64,000 nucleotides of DNA from Pyrus communis (lineage: Eukaryota; Streptophyta; Magnoliopsida; Rosales; Rosaceae). Positions 1-10,170 of the stretch are shown piece after piece. The notes beneath the pieces are model-generated. The model did no database searches and was not told the DNA's origin. It saw only the letters and a program-made list of their open reading frames with translations. The translations under genes were made by a program, and so were the position numbers. Numbering within the stretch: position 1 is the first letter of the stretch; each line of letters begins with the position of its first letter. The DNA is taken from assembly GCF_963583255.1 (NCBI RefSeq), contig NC_084808.1:29742404-29806403 (forward strand), in the 5' to 3' direction.

Positions 1-228
1 TATTAAATAGGACCCATAAACGACTTGGAGCATCTTGATTGATGCATTGCTATATGCTTTACAAGTTATATGTTTATGATCACGGGGAAGCTTGCGTAGG
101 TTTTTACAGCAGATTTTATAGTTGAATATTTGTGCCCGTGACTTTTCCTTTAGGTGGTTATGCAGTTTATATTACAACACTGATATGCTGCCCTATAAAC
201 TCTGTGTGCCCTTGTTTTCATTTTTTAG

Positions 229-404
229 AACAAGGAATTATTTCAAGATTTGGCTCCTTTCGTGTGGAATTCTTTTGGTACTATTGCTGCACTCATCCAG
301 GTATTTTTGTTTCTTTCTGTTTATACTTTTAGAAGAGAGAATTATTTCAAGATTTGGCTCCTTTATTGTGGAATTCTTTTGGTACTATTGCTGCACTTTT
401 ACAG
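229..404 (+). repeat. Tandem duplicated 72-nt exon (copies 229-300 and 333-404)
   Basis: Two exon copies of exactly 72 nt (24 codons) lie 32 nt apart. Both have an upstream pyrimidine-rich tract ending in AG and a downstream GT donor (gtattt after copy 1, gtatgt after copy 2). They differ at only a few codons (NKELF against KRELF at the start, FV against LL, IQ against LQ). The 32-nt spacer is shorter than any normal plant intron, so the two copies cannot easily be spliced together. The duplication probably covers the exon plus its acceptor region. Confidence 0.85.
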
Positions 405-3400
405 GTATGTTGTATTGTTGTTTAAGTTGGTAGCTTGGGATAAGTCCCACATGTTTTACATCTGATATATGCTTGTCATATATTTATTGTCCATCTCATT
501 TTTCAACTTGGTTGAACGAAGTTCCTTAGTGGTTTTCACTCGTTGCTGACTCTCTTTGTTGCTTTTCTTTACCTATCCTGATCACATCTGTTGAACTGTT
601 TAATGTTTACATTTCTTTAAATTTAGGGTGAGATTTTCATATGCTAAGGTTTTTTGACATTCCATTTTTGATGGATACATATTGGGGCTATTCCCTGATG
701 TTGGTTTCATTTTTATTTGCAGGAGATAGTTTCAATATACCCTGTCCTATCACCACCAAATCTGACTCCGGCACAATCCAATCGAGTTTGCAATGCTCTT
801 GCTCTTCTCCAGGTCACATGATTTCCTGTTTCAAGTATCAAATTTCTGTTATATACGTATGTTATTTCTTTTTATATATACTTATGATTTTGTAATTCAT
901 CCATATGAGAAGCACCTTCTGACTCCCCTTTTATGGTTTCTTTTAAACTAACTTAGGGACTGAATTTTAAGCTTGAGTAAATGAATTATGTACAAGGCCC
1001 ATATCTACAATAAAAAAAATGAAAAGCCCATATTTATGTCAATCAAAATCAGACAGTAGTCGTTGTTATCTTTTGAAATCTGGATTTGATGATTATGCTA
1101 CTAGTTTTCATTTCTTTACCATGGATATTGATTAGATTCAAAGATCAATTCTGTGTTTCTCAGTAACTGATCTTCGAGTCTTCATTTCTCACTTTAATTC
1201 TATTAATATTGTGTTATGTTTTGTATTTTCTTGCAGTGCGTAGCTTCACACCCCGATACAAGAATGTTGTTCCTTAATGGTAATTTGTCCTTTTATCTTT
1301 TATAGTGTGTAAAGTTATCCTACCTGTTGTAGACTTGTAGTATGATGCTATATAGCTTATATTTCTGGTTTGGTTTTGTTTAAATAAAGCTATATTTCCT
1401 TCAAGGCTCAAATGTATTCAACCGGATCAAGACAATCAATTCTGCATTGTCCAATTGTTTATTAATGTATGCCATAGAACATTAACTGTTATTTTCTCTA
1501 TGACATCTCCATTATAATGTTTTCGCAAGCTAAAAAATGGAAGTTCTTAATTCTTATGTTCTTGAAGTTTATTTTTTCTTTCAAAAAGCTCATGTCTACG
1601 TAGAAAACATCAACATATTAAAAAGTTTGATTTATTCTCATGAAACATGGATATGGATATGCAGTGTAAGACAGCATAACACTGATTAAGATAATTCTAA
1701 CCTAGATATAATATGGTACTGCACACATATATTTGTTTAAAAGTTGAATTTGTGGTGGCAATCATCTTGATGCATTGATTTCAGGTTGAACATTAACTCC
1801 CTTGTTTTCTCTTGTAGTTTTGTTGTAAGAGTTTACCCTCTGATTATGTTATGCTTACTTGTTATAAGGGTTTCTTGACATGGTATTAGCTATTAGGTAC
1901 TTAATCGCTGACTTAGCCCCCAAATATTTAGGGAGGTGTCAAGTCCATTCACTTGCATTTCTTTGTCTTTGTTTTCGATTTCTTTTGGGAAATAATGTCT
2001 TTCCCCTTGTCTTTGGGTGCTTAAGTATGCATTTCATGGTTAAGTTATTGTGTTTTATCGTGCTCTTTTTCATGTAACTCTCCTTGTGTGTACTGCTTAA
2101 GAATAGGAATATTTCTGCGGATGCTAATAATTGCAATAACTTATTCACCTCTAAATTATTCTTCCCGTTCAACTTTTCTCTGTTGCAGCTCATATACCTT
2201 TATATCTGTATCCTTTTCTCAATACAACAAGCAAGGCAAGACCATTTGAGTACTTAAGGCTTACTAGTTTAGGAGTCATTGGTGCCCTGGTGAAGGTACT
2301 TTTTATGGGATAACTTCTCTTGACCATTTCCTTTGTTTGTGCTATAACCTTGAGTTCTCTAATGAATCTTTAATTCAGGCAAGGGAATACCTGAGTCCCT
2401 GTCATACTATTGTTGCACCCACATTCTCCACCCCTCCTCTTGCACAGAGGCATGCTCAGATACAGGAAATCGATATTTGCTCTAATTTTTATTCACCAGC
2501 CTCTTATGATCATATTGTTTTTATATTGTTCTTTTTCCAGGTTGATGATACAGAAGTTATTAGTTTCCTTCTATCAACAGAAATAATTCCACTGTGCCTT
2601 CGCACTATGGAATTGGGCAGTGAACTCTCAAAAACAGTTGAGTGTCCTGATTATTTCATTAAAGTTTCTCTTTGGAATGCTTTCTATCTGACACCTAATT
2701 TTTTGTAGAAGAACTATATTCCTAAAGTATGTCATTTTACTTTTAGAAGGCCCCTCTTTCTGATGCACGGGGATGGTTTAAAAGTTCTTAGTTATCTGAC
2801 GAAGGATCTTGTTATGGCAGGTTGCCACATTTATAGTTCAAAAGATTTTGTTGGATGATATGGGCTTGGACTATATTTGTACTACAGCAGAGCGGTTTTT
2901 TGCCGTAGGTCGAGTTTTGGGGACCATGGTTGCAGCACTGGCTGATCAACCCTCCTCACGCCTTTTGAAACACATCATCCGATGCTATCTTCGATTGTCA
3001 GATAATCCAAGGTTTGGTTATGCTATCTTCGATATAATTATTTGATTCTTTTCCACAGCTTTGGCCTTTTCTCTTTCATTGGATTGGGTTCATATTTTCA
3101 TTAGTACCCTAAATTTGTTCTTTGGTCTTTTATTGTGCAGGGCTTGTGATGCTTTAAGAAGTTGCCTTCCAGATGTGTTACGAGATGCTAGCTTTAACAA
3201 TTTCCTTTGTGTAAGTATCTCTGCTGTTTATTCGTGTTGCTTCCTCATAGAATAGTTTTTTGGATAGGGACAATAATCCCTAGCATGAGCTTTATTGGTA
3301 ATAGTGTCCCGTTTGTGGTGTTTAGTGTCCTTAATTTCGCCGCCTGCTAGCCTCTGAATTTATGGTTTTAAACTAGCTTAATTCCGCCGCCTACTAGCCC

Positions 3401-3609
3401 CTGAATTTATGGTTTCAAACTAGCTAGGCTGTTTGTTAATTTTGCTATGTCTGTTTTTGTTGATTTCATTTTGTTTCTTGTATTATGCATGCATACAGGA
3501 AGATCCAACTACTAGGAGGTGGCTGCAACAACTGCTGCAGAACGTTGGAGTGAGCCGGATTCCTGCACTGCAGGCTGGGGGAGGATTTGATCACATGATG
3601 GTGAATTGA
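229..3609 (+). CDS. CNOT9: CCR4-NOT complex subunit 9 (RCD1/CAF40-like), 5' part outside the window
   Basis: This is the armadillo-like scaffold subunit of the CCR4-NOT deadenylase, which acts in mRNA turnover and translational repression. Exons by frame and splice sites: 229-300 or 333-404 (alternative copies), 723-812, 1237-1279, 2189-2295, 2541-2636, 2821-3011, 3141-3210, 3499-3609. From exon 333-404 onward the pieces join in one frame and follow the family closely: [72 protein letters not shown]. The protein ends in HMMVN at the TGA 3607-3609. The first exon or exons, holding the N-terminus, lie before base 1, since nothing matching them is in 1-228. The duplicated exon is the oddity: the second copy ([11 protein letters not shown]) is closer to the family than the first ([11 protein letters not shown]). 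Family assignment is very sure; use of the first exon copy is not. Confidence 0.93.
3331..3424. repeat. Two tandem 47-bp copies in the last CNOT9 intron
   Basis: Copies at 3331-3377 and 3378-3424 share a motif beginning ttaatt-cgccgcct and ending in aaactagc, with a handful of substitutions. They lie between the exons ending at 3210 and starting at 3499. They are probably a local slippage duplication, and no function is visible. Confidence 0.85.
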
Positions 3610-3819
3610 ATGGAGAAGCGTATTTTCGTTTGAAGACCGGCACCTGTTGTATTGATGGAGATGTTGAGAGCAGAGACGTTGTTCTATTAACTTATAAATG
3701 TTCATCTTATTCTTCTTGTTGCTAAATGACATGAACATAACTAGTTTTTCTTTCCTTGTAGTCAGTTCTCTATCTTCTAAAGATATATTTACCGGGGCGG
3801 AAGATTGAGCTGTCTTTTA

Positions 3820-3856
3820 TACATACATATATATTTATATATATATATATATATAA
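3820..3856. repeat. AT-dinucleotide microsatellite
   Basis: Alternating TA run, interrupted once or twice, in the 3' flank of CNOT9. Confidence 0.85.
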
Positions 3857-4547
3857 ATGGGTATAGGTTGTTTTGGAGTATTTATTTTGTTTTTAGGGTT
3901 TTGATGTAGATTCTACATATAGCTCTATTGTTATAGATAAATTATGAAATTGCAATGCTTTTGTTGCCCGTGCCCGTGCCTGTGCGCACTCTTATTGTGA
4001 TGGTCTGTCTTCCACACACCTCACCCCCCCCCCCCCAACCCCCCGAGCCCACCAAACCAAGGTAGTGTGTGTTGTAACGGTCCAACCTCTGGCCAATTAA
4101 ACGGGGGACCTAGCTCTAAAACATTTACTAATAATTACGTACGTGTAACCTGCAGACGTTTGTTAAGCTAGTTGACCTTGACTGGCACCCAAGTTGGGAT
4201 TTTTCTATATGTAAATTAGAGTAGTTTGGACTATATGTAAATTGGACGTGTGCAACTTGTCTTGGAAAGCAGGGTGGGTGCGTGTTTTGTTCTTTTGGCT
4301 TGGGATCTGTCGAGCTAGCTTGATGTTTATGGAGGCTGGAAAACTTTGTAGCACGTCTCTTTTCATAGTTGATAATTCACACGGAAAGCTTTCTAGCAAC
4401 TCTATTATTTATTGTTATAAGTCGAGTCGAGCTTAAGTTAGCGTCTTTAATTATTGAAGGGCATATGATATGTCAGACTGATAGGTCACACCCCACCCCT
4501 ACCCCCACCTTTCCATCTTTATTTATTTATTTTTCTCCGTTGGCTGA

Positions 4548-4574
4548 TCCATCCATCCATCCATCCATCCATTC
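4548..4574. repeat. CCAT tetranucleotide microsatellite
   Basis: About six perfect tandem copies of a four-base unit. A homopolymeric C run is also present at 4024-4036. Confidence 0.85.
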
Positions 4575-5525
4575 ACTTTATATCTGCTTATGCTAATTGA
4601 GAACTACAAACACATGCATTGTTTAATATCAATCCTACAATTTTCTAGCTAGCTTTGTCCAACTGATGAGAACTAGATCCATATATTATCTGCCCCAATC
4701 AAAACAACGTGAATACTTGACTTAATCACTCTCTGTAAGTATTTATCTTTCTTTATTCGATTTTGTAAGAGTTGTTGTTACTTTAAAATACATTATTCTC
4801 GAACAAAATAAGAAATGAAAAATAAGTGCACGATAGACTTTTTTTTCTTATGGCTGTAATTAGGAGAAAAGATGTCCACTCGACACCAGTCCACCTTTGG
4901 CAAACACAACAACATATATAGCATGGCAGGCGGGGCAAACTGGTAGTTTGCTTGTACCGTTCTTTATTCATATGTATCTCTCTCTACTGCAGCTAAATGG
5001 TATATGAATGCTTTTGTCTCAAACGATGGAAATTGGAATATGTCAGGTATGATGGTTTCAAATTTCAACAACGGTATAAATACAGTTTCGGGTTTTAATA
5101 AATCAATTTATAATGATAAAATACATGACATTACGCTCACAAGTCTGCAACTTAATTAAGAAGATGATCGATATTCATTAGAGTTATAATTTATGTAATA
5201 ATTTACCCATAACCTATTTGCTTTTTTGTATGAGCATTGAGTCATTGACTCCTTTCTCTTTCCTTTTCTGTAGGAGTTGGTTTTGTGTCTATTGAGATGG
5301 AGTGGAACATGATCGATCCGTATATGCCTGCATATAGTGGAAAGTTGAAACGACCTTTTCAATTACCTTTTGCTGCACCCAGTCTCTCCTATTGTACACC
5401 TCCATCCATCCATCTCCTAATAAATATTTATAGTACAATTAAGAAAGAGGCAACAAGGTTTGGCCAATTCCTTAATTTTAGATGGAGTTATGGAGAACAG
5501 CTGCAATGCAATTTCACAACATATA

Positions 5526-5529
5526 TGTG

Positions 5530-5565
<36 letters not shown>
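5526..5565. repeat. TG-dinucleotide microsatellite
   Basis: A near-perfect TG repeat of about 19 units. A shorter TG run lies at 5665-5678. Confidence 0.9.
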
Positions 5566-5567
<2 letters not shown>

Positions 5568-7065
5568 AACGTGCATGCATGCATACATGGATTTTTTAGA
5601 CCAACAATGAGTATGTAGATACGTGTCCAATGAAATGATGAATGCATACATGCATATATTTATATGTGTGTGTGTGTACGCATAAAACATTTGTCATAAT
5701 TATCTTCGACCCATCAGATGACCTAATATGTAACCTACAGGTCATTCATTTCTTTCTACCACTCGACTCGACCTTCCATATTCCCAAAATGAAATTAATT
5801 AATGACACGCTGCTGGGGTATTGGGCCCATAATTAAAACTTAAACGAGCTTGCTTAGTCTGATTATTCGCATTTGGTTGGTACGTCGGTTGGTTTCGGCT
5901 TTTCCATGCATCCGGGTATTTTCTTCTGGTTGGCTGCCTGGTTCGGTTGGCTGTCATATCATACGAATGAATTATGAGGTATACATATGATTAGTTTATT
6001 AATTAGGTCAAAAGTTTGACCGCAAAACTCACTCACACGTAATATCGATAAGATAATCTGATTAATTACGTAGGAAGCAGTGTTGTTGTAACTCGTGAGA
6101 AGGCTCGCAGCAGACCGATCGATATTGAAAGAGGACACGTACTCTACAAACAAACAAGAAGAAAATTTCAAACGCTCATTTATTTGACCAAATCTTCATT
6201 TCCTCTTGGACGGTTCATTATTCTCTTTATTAACTTATATATTATTTGTAGTTGATCCAAATTTATGGTTCTTCACATGGCAACGTGTTCGTGTTTCATT
6301 AGATGGATCGAATCATCGATAGTACTACTTCAAGCTTCAGCCACCAAATTTTCCAAACATCCATCCATCAATCCATCTCACTCTTTTCTTTTAGCACAAT
6401 TAACCTTTTGTCTTTAATTACCCCAAACTTTTACGTTTAACAAAAAACGAATATGTTAATTAATTAACATATATGTACCAAAATTCTATTTTTTACATTA
6501 ATTTCAACTGTCCAACTACATTATGTTCTCATCATCAAAAGGCACAAAGATATATAATTCTTGTTAATTTGTAAGTATTAAGGTTGTAGTTGGGTTTGCT
6601 TTGAAAAACAATTGTATAGTGGCTACCAACGGTGTCATTTTATATCTTTAACTTTGGAGTTTCTACACCATCTTTGTAGTACTTTGCGTTTCATACTCTC
6701 ATTTGATTATCTCATTTGATAACCATTTTATTTTTAATTTTTATTTTTTTGTTGCAATTTTTACAATTTTAATTAGTTGTAAAATGTTTAAAATAAGGGA
6801 AAGAAATTAATAGAATTTCTCTCAATAAGGGGCTATATATCTTTCAGACTCTATATGGGCTATATATCTTTTTTACTCTATATGGGGCTATATATTTTAT
6901 TTATGTAGTAATTTAATTCATGGTAAATTTATTTTTGTCTTAACTTTTCTTAACTTGATTTTTTGACGTGTTATATATGAAATTTTCGTTTATGAACTTT
7001 TTAACCTTAAAAAATTCAAATTCTGACAAAATTAGATTTCATCACTTATGCACTATTGTAGGCTT

Positions 7066-7248
7066 TATTATCTCAATCTCATCCGTTGATTTGTTTATCT
7101 GAAATCAGACAGTATAAGATTTCATTCATAATAATCATTGGATTTGATTATGTTATTTCAATCTCATCCGTTGGTTTATTTATCTGATTGACACATTCTC
7201 CAAAATCAAACAAGATTTTCATTTCATAACAACCATTGGATTTGATAA
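7066..7248. repeat. Diverged tandem duplication, unit about 85-97 bp
   Basis: The motif caatctcatccgttg occurs at about 7074 and 7159, and the motif cattggatttgat follows in each copy at about 7136 and 7232. The copies differ by small indels. The core resembles elements common near plant genes, but I cannot name a family. Confidence 0.65.
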
Positions 7249-7719
7249 TCTTATCACAATGTAGTTATGTTATTTTTTATATTTTCGGTTTAGATCTCTA
7301 AACTACCAATGTTAAATTTCGTCATTTCCTAAGAATTTTTCAATTTAGAAAATTAAACACAAAGCACAACATTTTTTCTAATTAATTGCACAAAAAATGG
7401 TTGTTGTTTGTATACGTTTTCTTAATTGAACAAACAATTGAAAATAAACCTTTAAAATCATGCCTTAGAGTTAAAAATGAGGCTCACCCATTTCTAAACT
7501 AAAAAACCAAAAAGACCCAAGATTGGGCCCTCACTTTGGTGTGGGTTCCCCTACTTTTTGGAACTAGATGTAATCTAACTTTTTGTTACTCAATGATTGA
7601 AGTTGCTAACTCATGTGGTGGATGTAGTTCCATTTTTCAGCTCATTGAGGATGAAAATTTTCGTTAAAGCTACAAATGTGGTAGCCCCAAGGCAAATAAA
7701 GCCTCAATTGGGGATGCTC

Positions 7720-8110
7720 TTACGCAGTCATGACATGAGGATCTATCTAATCTAGAGAAATGATAAAGAGACTTTTTAAAAAATGAGACTCTCAATTTTC
7801 GCGCTATTACTATAAAATATTGTTAAAAAAAATGAGGTGGTGGAGATGAAGGGATCAGGATCCCCTTCTGATCTAAGGATGAGGATTTTCATGACCAAGG
7901 AGCGTGGGCCGTTTGATGAAAATCTAACGGCTATAATTATTATAACTTTAAAGGGACCCCTTGTTTGTAACCGTTAGATTTTCATTCAACGGTCCACACT
8001 CTTTAATCATGAGGATTCTCATGAGAGATCCTGATCCGAGATGAAGGGGGGACGACAGTACAAGTGCATTACACCTTACGCAGTCATGACATGAGGATCT
8101 ATGTAATCTA
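7720..8110. repeat. About 35-bp direct repeats flanking the MITE region
   Basis: The motif cttacgcagtcatgacatga and about 15 more bases occur at 7720-7753 and again at 8075-8110. They enclose the inverted-repeat element at 7852-8037 plus flanking sequence. They are too long for a target-site duplication, so a local duplication or an older, larger element is likely. Confidence 0.7.
7852..8037. mobile_element. 186-bp Mutator-like MITE with 9-bp target-site duplication
   Basis: The element starts ggatcaggatc and ends gatcctgatcc, a perfect terminal inversion. Inside, the arms remain complementary for about 70 bp (gatgaaaatctaacggc on the left pairs with gttagattttcattc on the right). The 9-bp word gagatgaag stands immediately before (7843-7851) and immediately after (8038-8046). 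A 9-bp duplication together with long inverted repeats is typical of Mutator-type non-autonomous elements. No coding capacity is present. Confidence 0.8.
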
Positions 8111-9300
8111 ATCTTTAATCTAATTTATTGGTAATGTTTTCCCGCCTGCCGACGAGTGCCGGCTCTTTCTTCTTTTCGAGTTGGAACGAAAAAGTTGTGA
8201 GGCTGTCTCCTTCTGTGTGTTGACGTGCCCTAATCACATGCTCTCACTCCCATGTTAACATCAGCCCTCGTTGCCTCTTCGCCCTCCAATCCCTGTCCAC
8301 ATCCAAATCTAAAAGTGTCAGAATTTATTTGGTTTGAAAGGACTATTTAGATCTTGAAAAAAACCCAACCCCAAGGGCCCCAATCCAACCCAAAACTACT
8401 TTCTTTTTTGTGCATCGGAGGAGGAGGCGGAGGACCCACCTTCTATTTTTAACCTCTCCTCAAAATTGCGTATTCAATCCATTATTTTAAGGTCAAGCTA
8501 TTCAATTCCAATAGCCCAACCATTCCATGCTTTTTTATTTCTAATTTTTCACTTTTTTTTCCTTCTTTCCTATTTGCCCTTTTTAAGTTTTAACGACTGA
8601 CATATTATGTTAGCTAATTTATGTTTATATTTATGTTTGGGTATATACAAAACAATTATTTATGCAATATTAGTGTTAACATTTTCACCAAAAATTTCCA
8701 CTCAAAATAAAAAAAATTTCCTATAAAAGTGAAATCTTAAACTTTAAACCAATGACAATCGTAAACAATTATGTAATTAATTGTATTTTCCCATCGCTAT
8801 ACTGACAAACATGAAAAATAAACAAAATCTCATTCCCGCCACGACCGATTCACGCCTCCATTAGTAAACCCTTAATTTGAACAACAAAAAAACCCTTTAA
8901 ATATTAGCACAAAATTGGAATCTAAATTACAAATTTAGACATGGATCTTCTTCATACGTTTGATACGTCAATCTTCGGTTTTGGACTTCGTCTCCATTGT
9001 ACCAATTGAAAGGGCCAACACCGTCGATTCACCTCCAATTCCCCAAACCGTTAAAATCTTGGTTTTAAAGTCGGTCGGTGCCGTGCCAAAGCCCCGAATA
9101 AAAATAAAATTTTAATGCCATAAAAAATTCAAATTTTAAAAAAATCCGAATTTTCTTTTATCGTGGATTCATGTGGAGCAGTGAAAAAAAGAGCCAAAAA
9201 AGCTGCTTCCTCTCCACTCGCCTTTGCATTTTCTCTTCTCATTTTCTCACAATCCAAACACATACTGTCAGATTCACATTCAACATTTTGATTGTTTTTC

Positions 9301-10170
9301 ACAAGGCCCCCCCCCCCAAACCAAACTATTAGGGTTTTTCCTGAAAGGAATCTGTCTTCCTCCTCACGTTCTCTCAAGTTTCCTCGTCAAAGGTTAGAGC
9401 TTTTGCCTTGAACTTTTGGGCTGAGCTCTGAGTTTCTGACCACATTTTTAGGGTATTTGTGATTGATCGGAGGATTTGAGTCGAATTCCGAAGTGGGTTC
9501 CACTTTTTCTTCGAGGTAAGTGGATCAGTTCGAGTTTGAGTAATTCTGTGTGTTTTAAACTTGAATTTGGTGGTTACTTTCTGAGTAGATGAATGAAGTA
9601 AATAAAAGGGTAATCTGAGTTTCCTGGTATGTTAAATTTGGCTTCTTTGTGTTGAAATTTGAAAACTTGAACTCATCGAGTTGGCTAGACCGAGTCAAGA
9701 CAATTTATTGCGAGTCGACCATACTTTGTTGTTTTATTCAATTTCTCAGCAACCAGACAGTGCATGGAAGAAAAGATCTGTTTCTCCTAAACGGCATTGC
9801 TCTAAAGATTATTCAAGAAGCAGTTCTCTATTTACAAACTGTTGAAAGATGAGATTGATTTAGGGTTCTTCAGATAAACTTTGCTTAGAATAATTTTCTG
9901 GAGATTTGGTACCAGTATCAGTTTGAGATTCTTTGAGGATCATACCAAGCATCATTTGGCGTTGAGCATTTGATTGGTGGCGGACAAGAGAAAAGTAGTG
10001 TGGTCTGTATCTTGGATTATGGTCCCCGCCACTGAGATTGTTGGATAAGTCATCTCGTGGGACCTTGCTAAAATTCGATATGCCTATTTTCTTTGTTGGA
10101 AAAGTAAGCCTTTTGATCTCAGTTTTATTTGGTTTTCGATCTTGAAGGTTGCAGAAACTCTATAGAGGAA
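9301..10170 (+). promoter_or_regulatory. Probable 5' UTR of myosin VIII, likely with an intron
   Basis: The sequence is pyrimidine-rich to about 9370 and has no long frame. A strong donor (gaggtaagt) sits near 9512, and an AG acceptor lies shortly before the start codon at 10171. A spliced leader is likely, but the transcription start cannot be fixed by eye. Confidence 0.45.

Larger units (their letters stand above)
3610..9300. other. Spacer between CNOT9 and myosin VIII: CNOT9 3' UTR, microsatellites and MITE remains
   Basis: No reading frame here resembles a protein. The first few hundred bases are the CNOT9 3' UTR. The rest is AT-rich, with microsatellites, a diverged tandem repeat (7066-7248) and a MITE (7852-8037), each listed separately. 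The last kilobase is presumably the myosin promoter. A C-run at 9307-9318 may be a sequencing weak point. Confidence 0.6.

Noticed and set aside
301..332. A 32-nt intron joining both CNOT9 exon copies
   Set aside because: It is too short for plant splicing and would duplicate a structural helix; alternative use is more likely.
10129..10170. Longer N-terminus for myosin VIII
   Set aside because: The upstream extension starts with TTG, not ATG, and the class VIII N-terminus begins at 10171.
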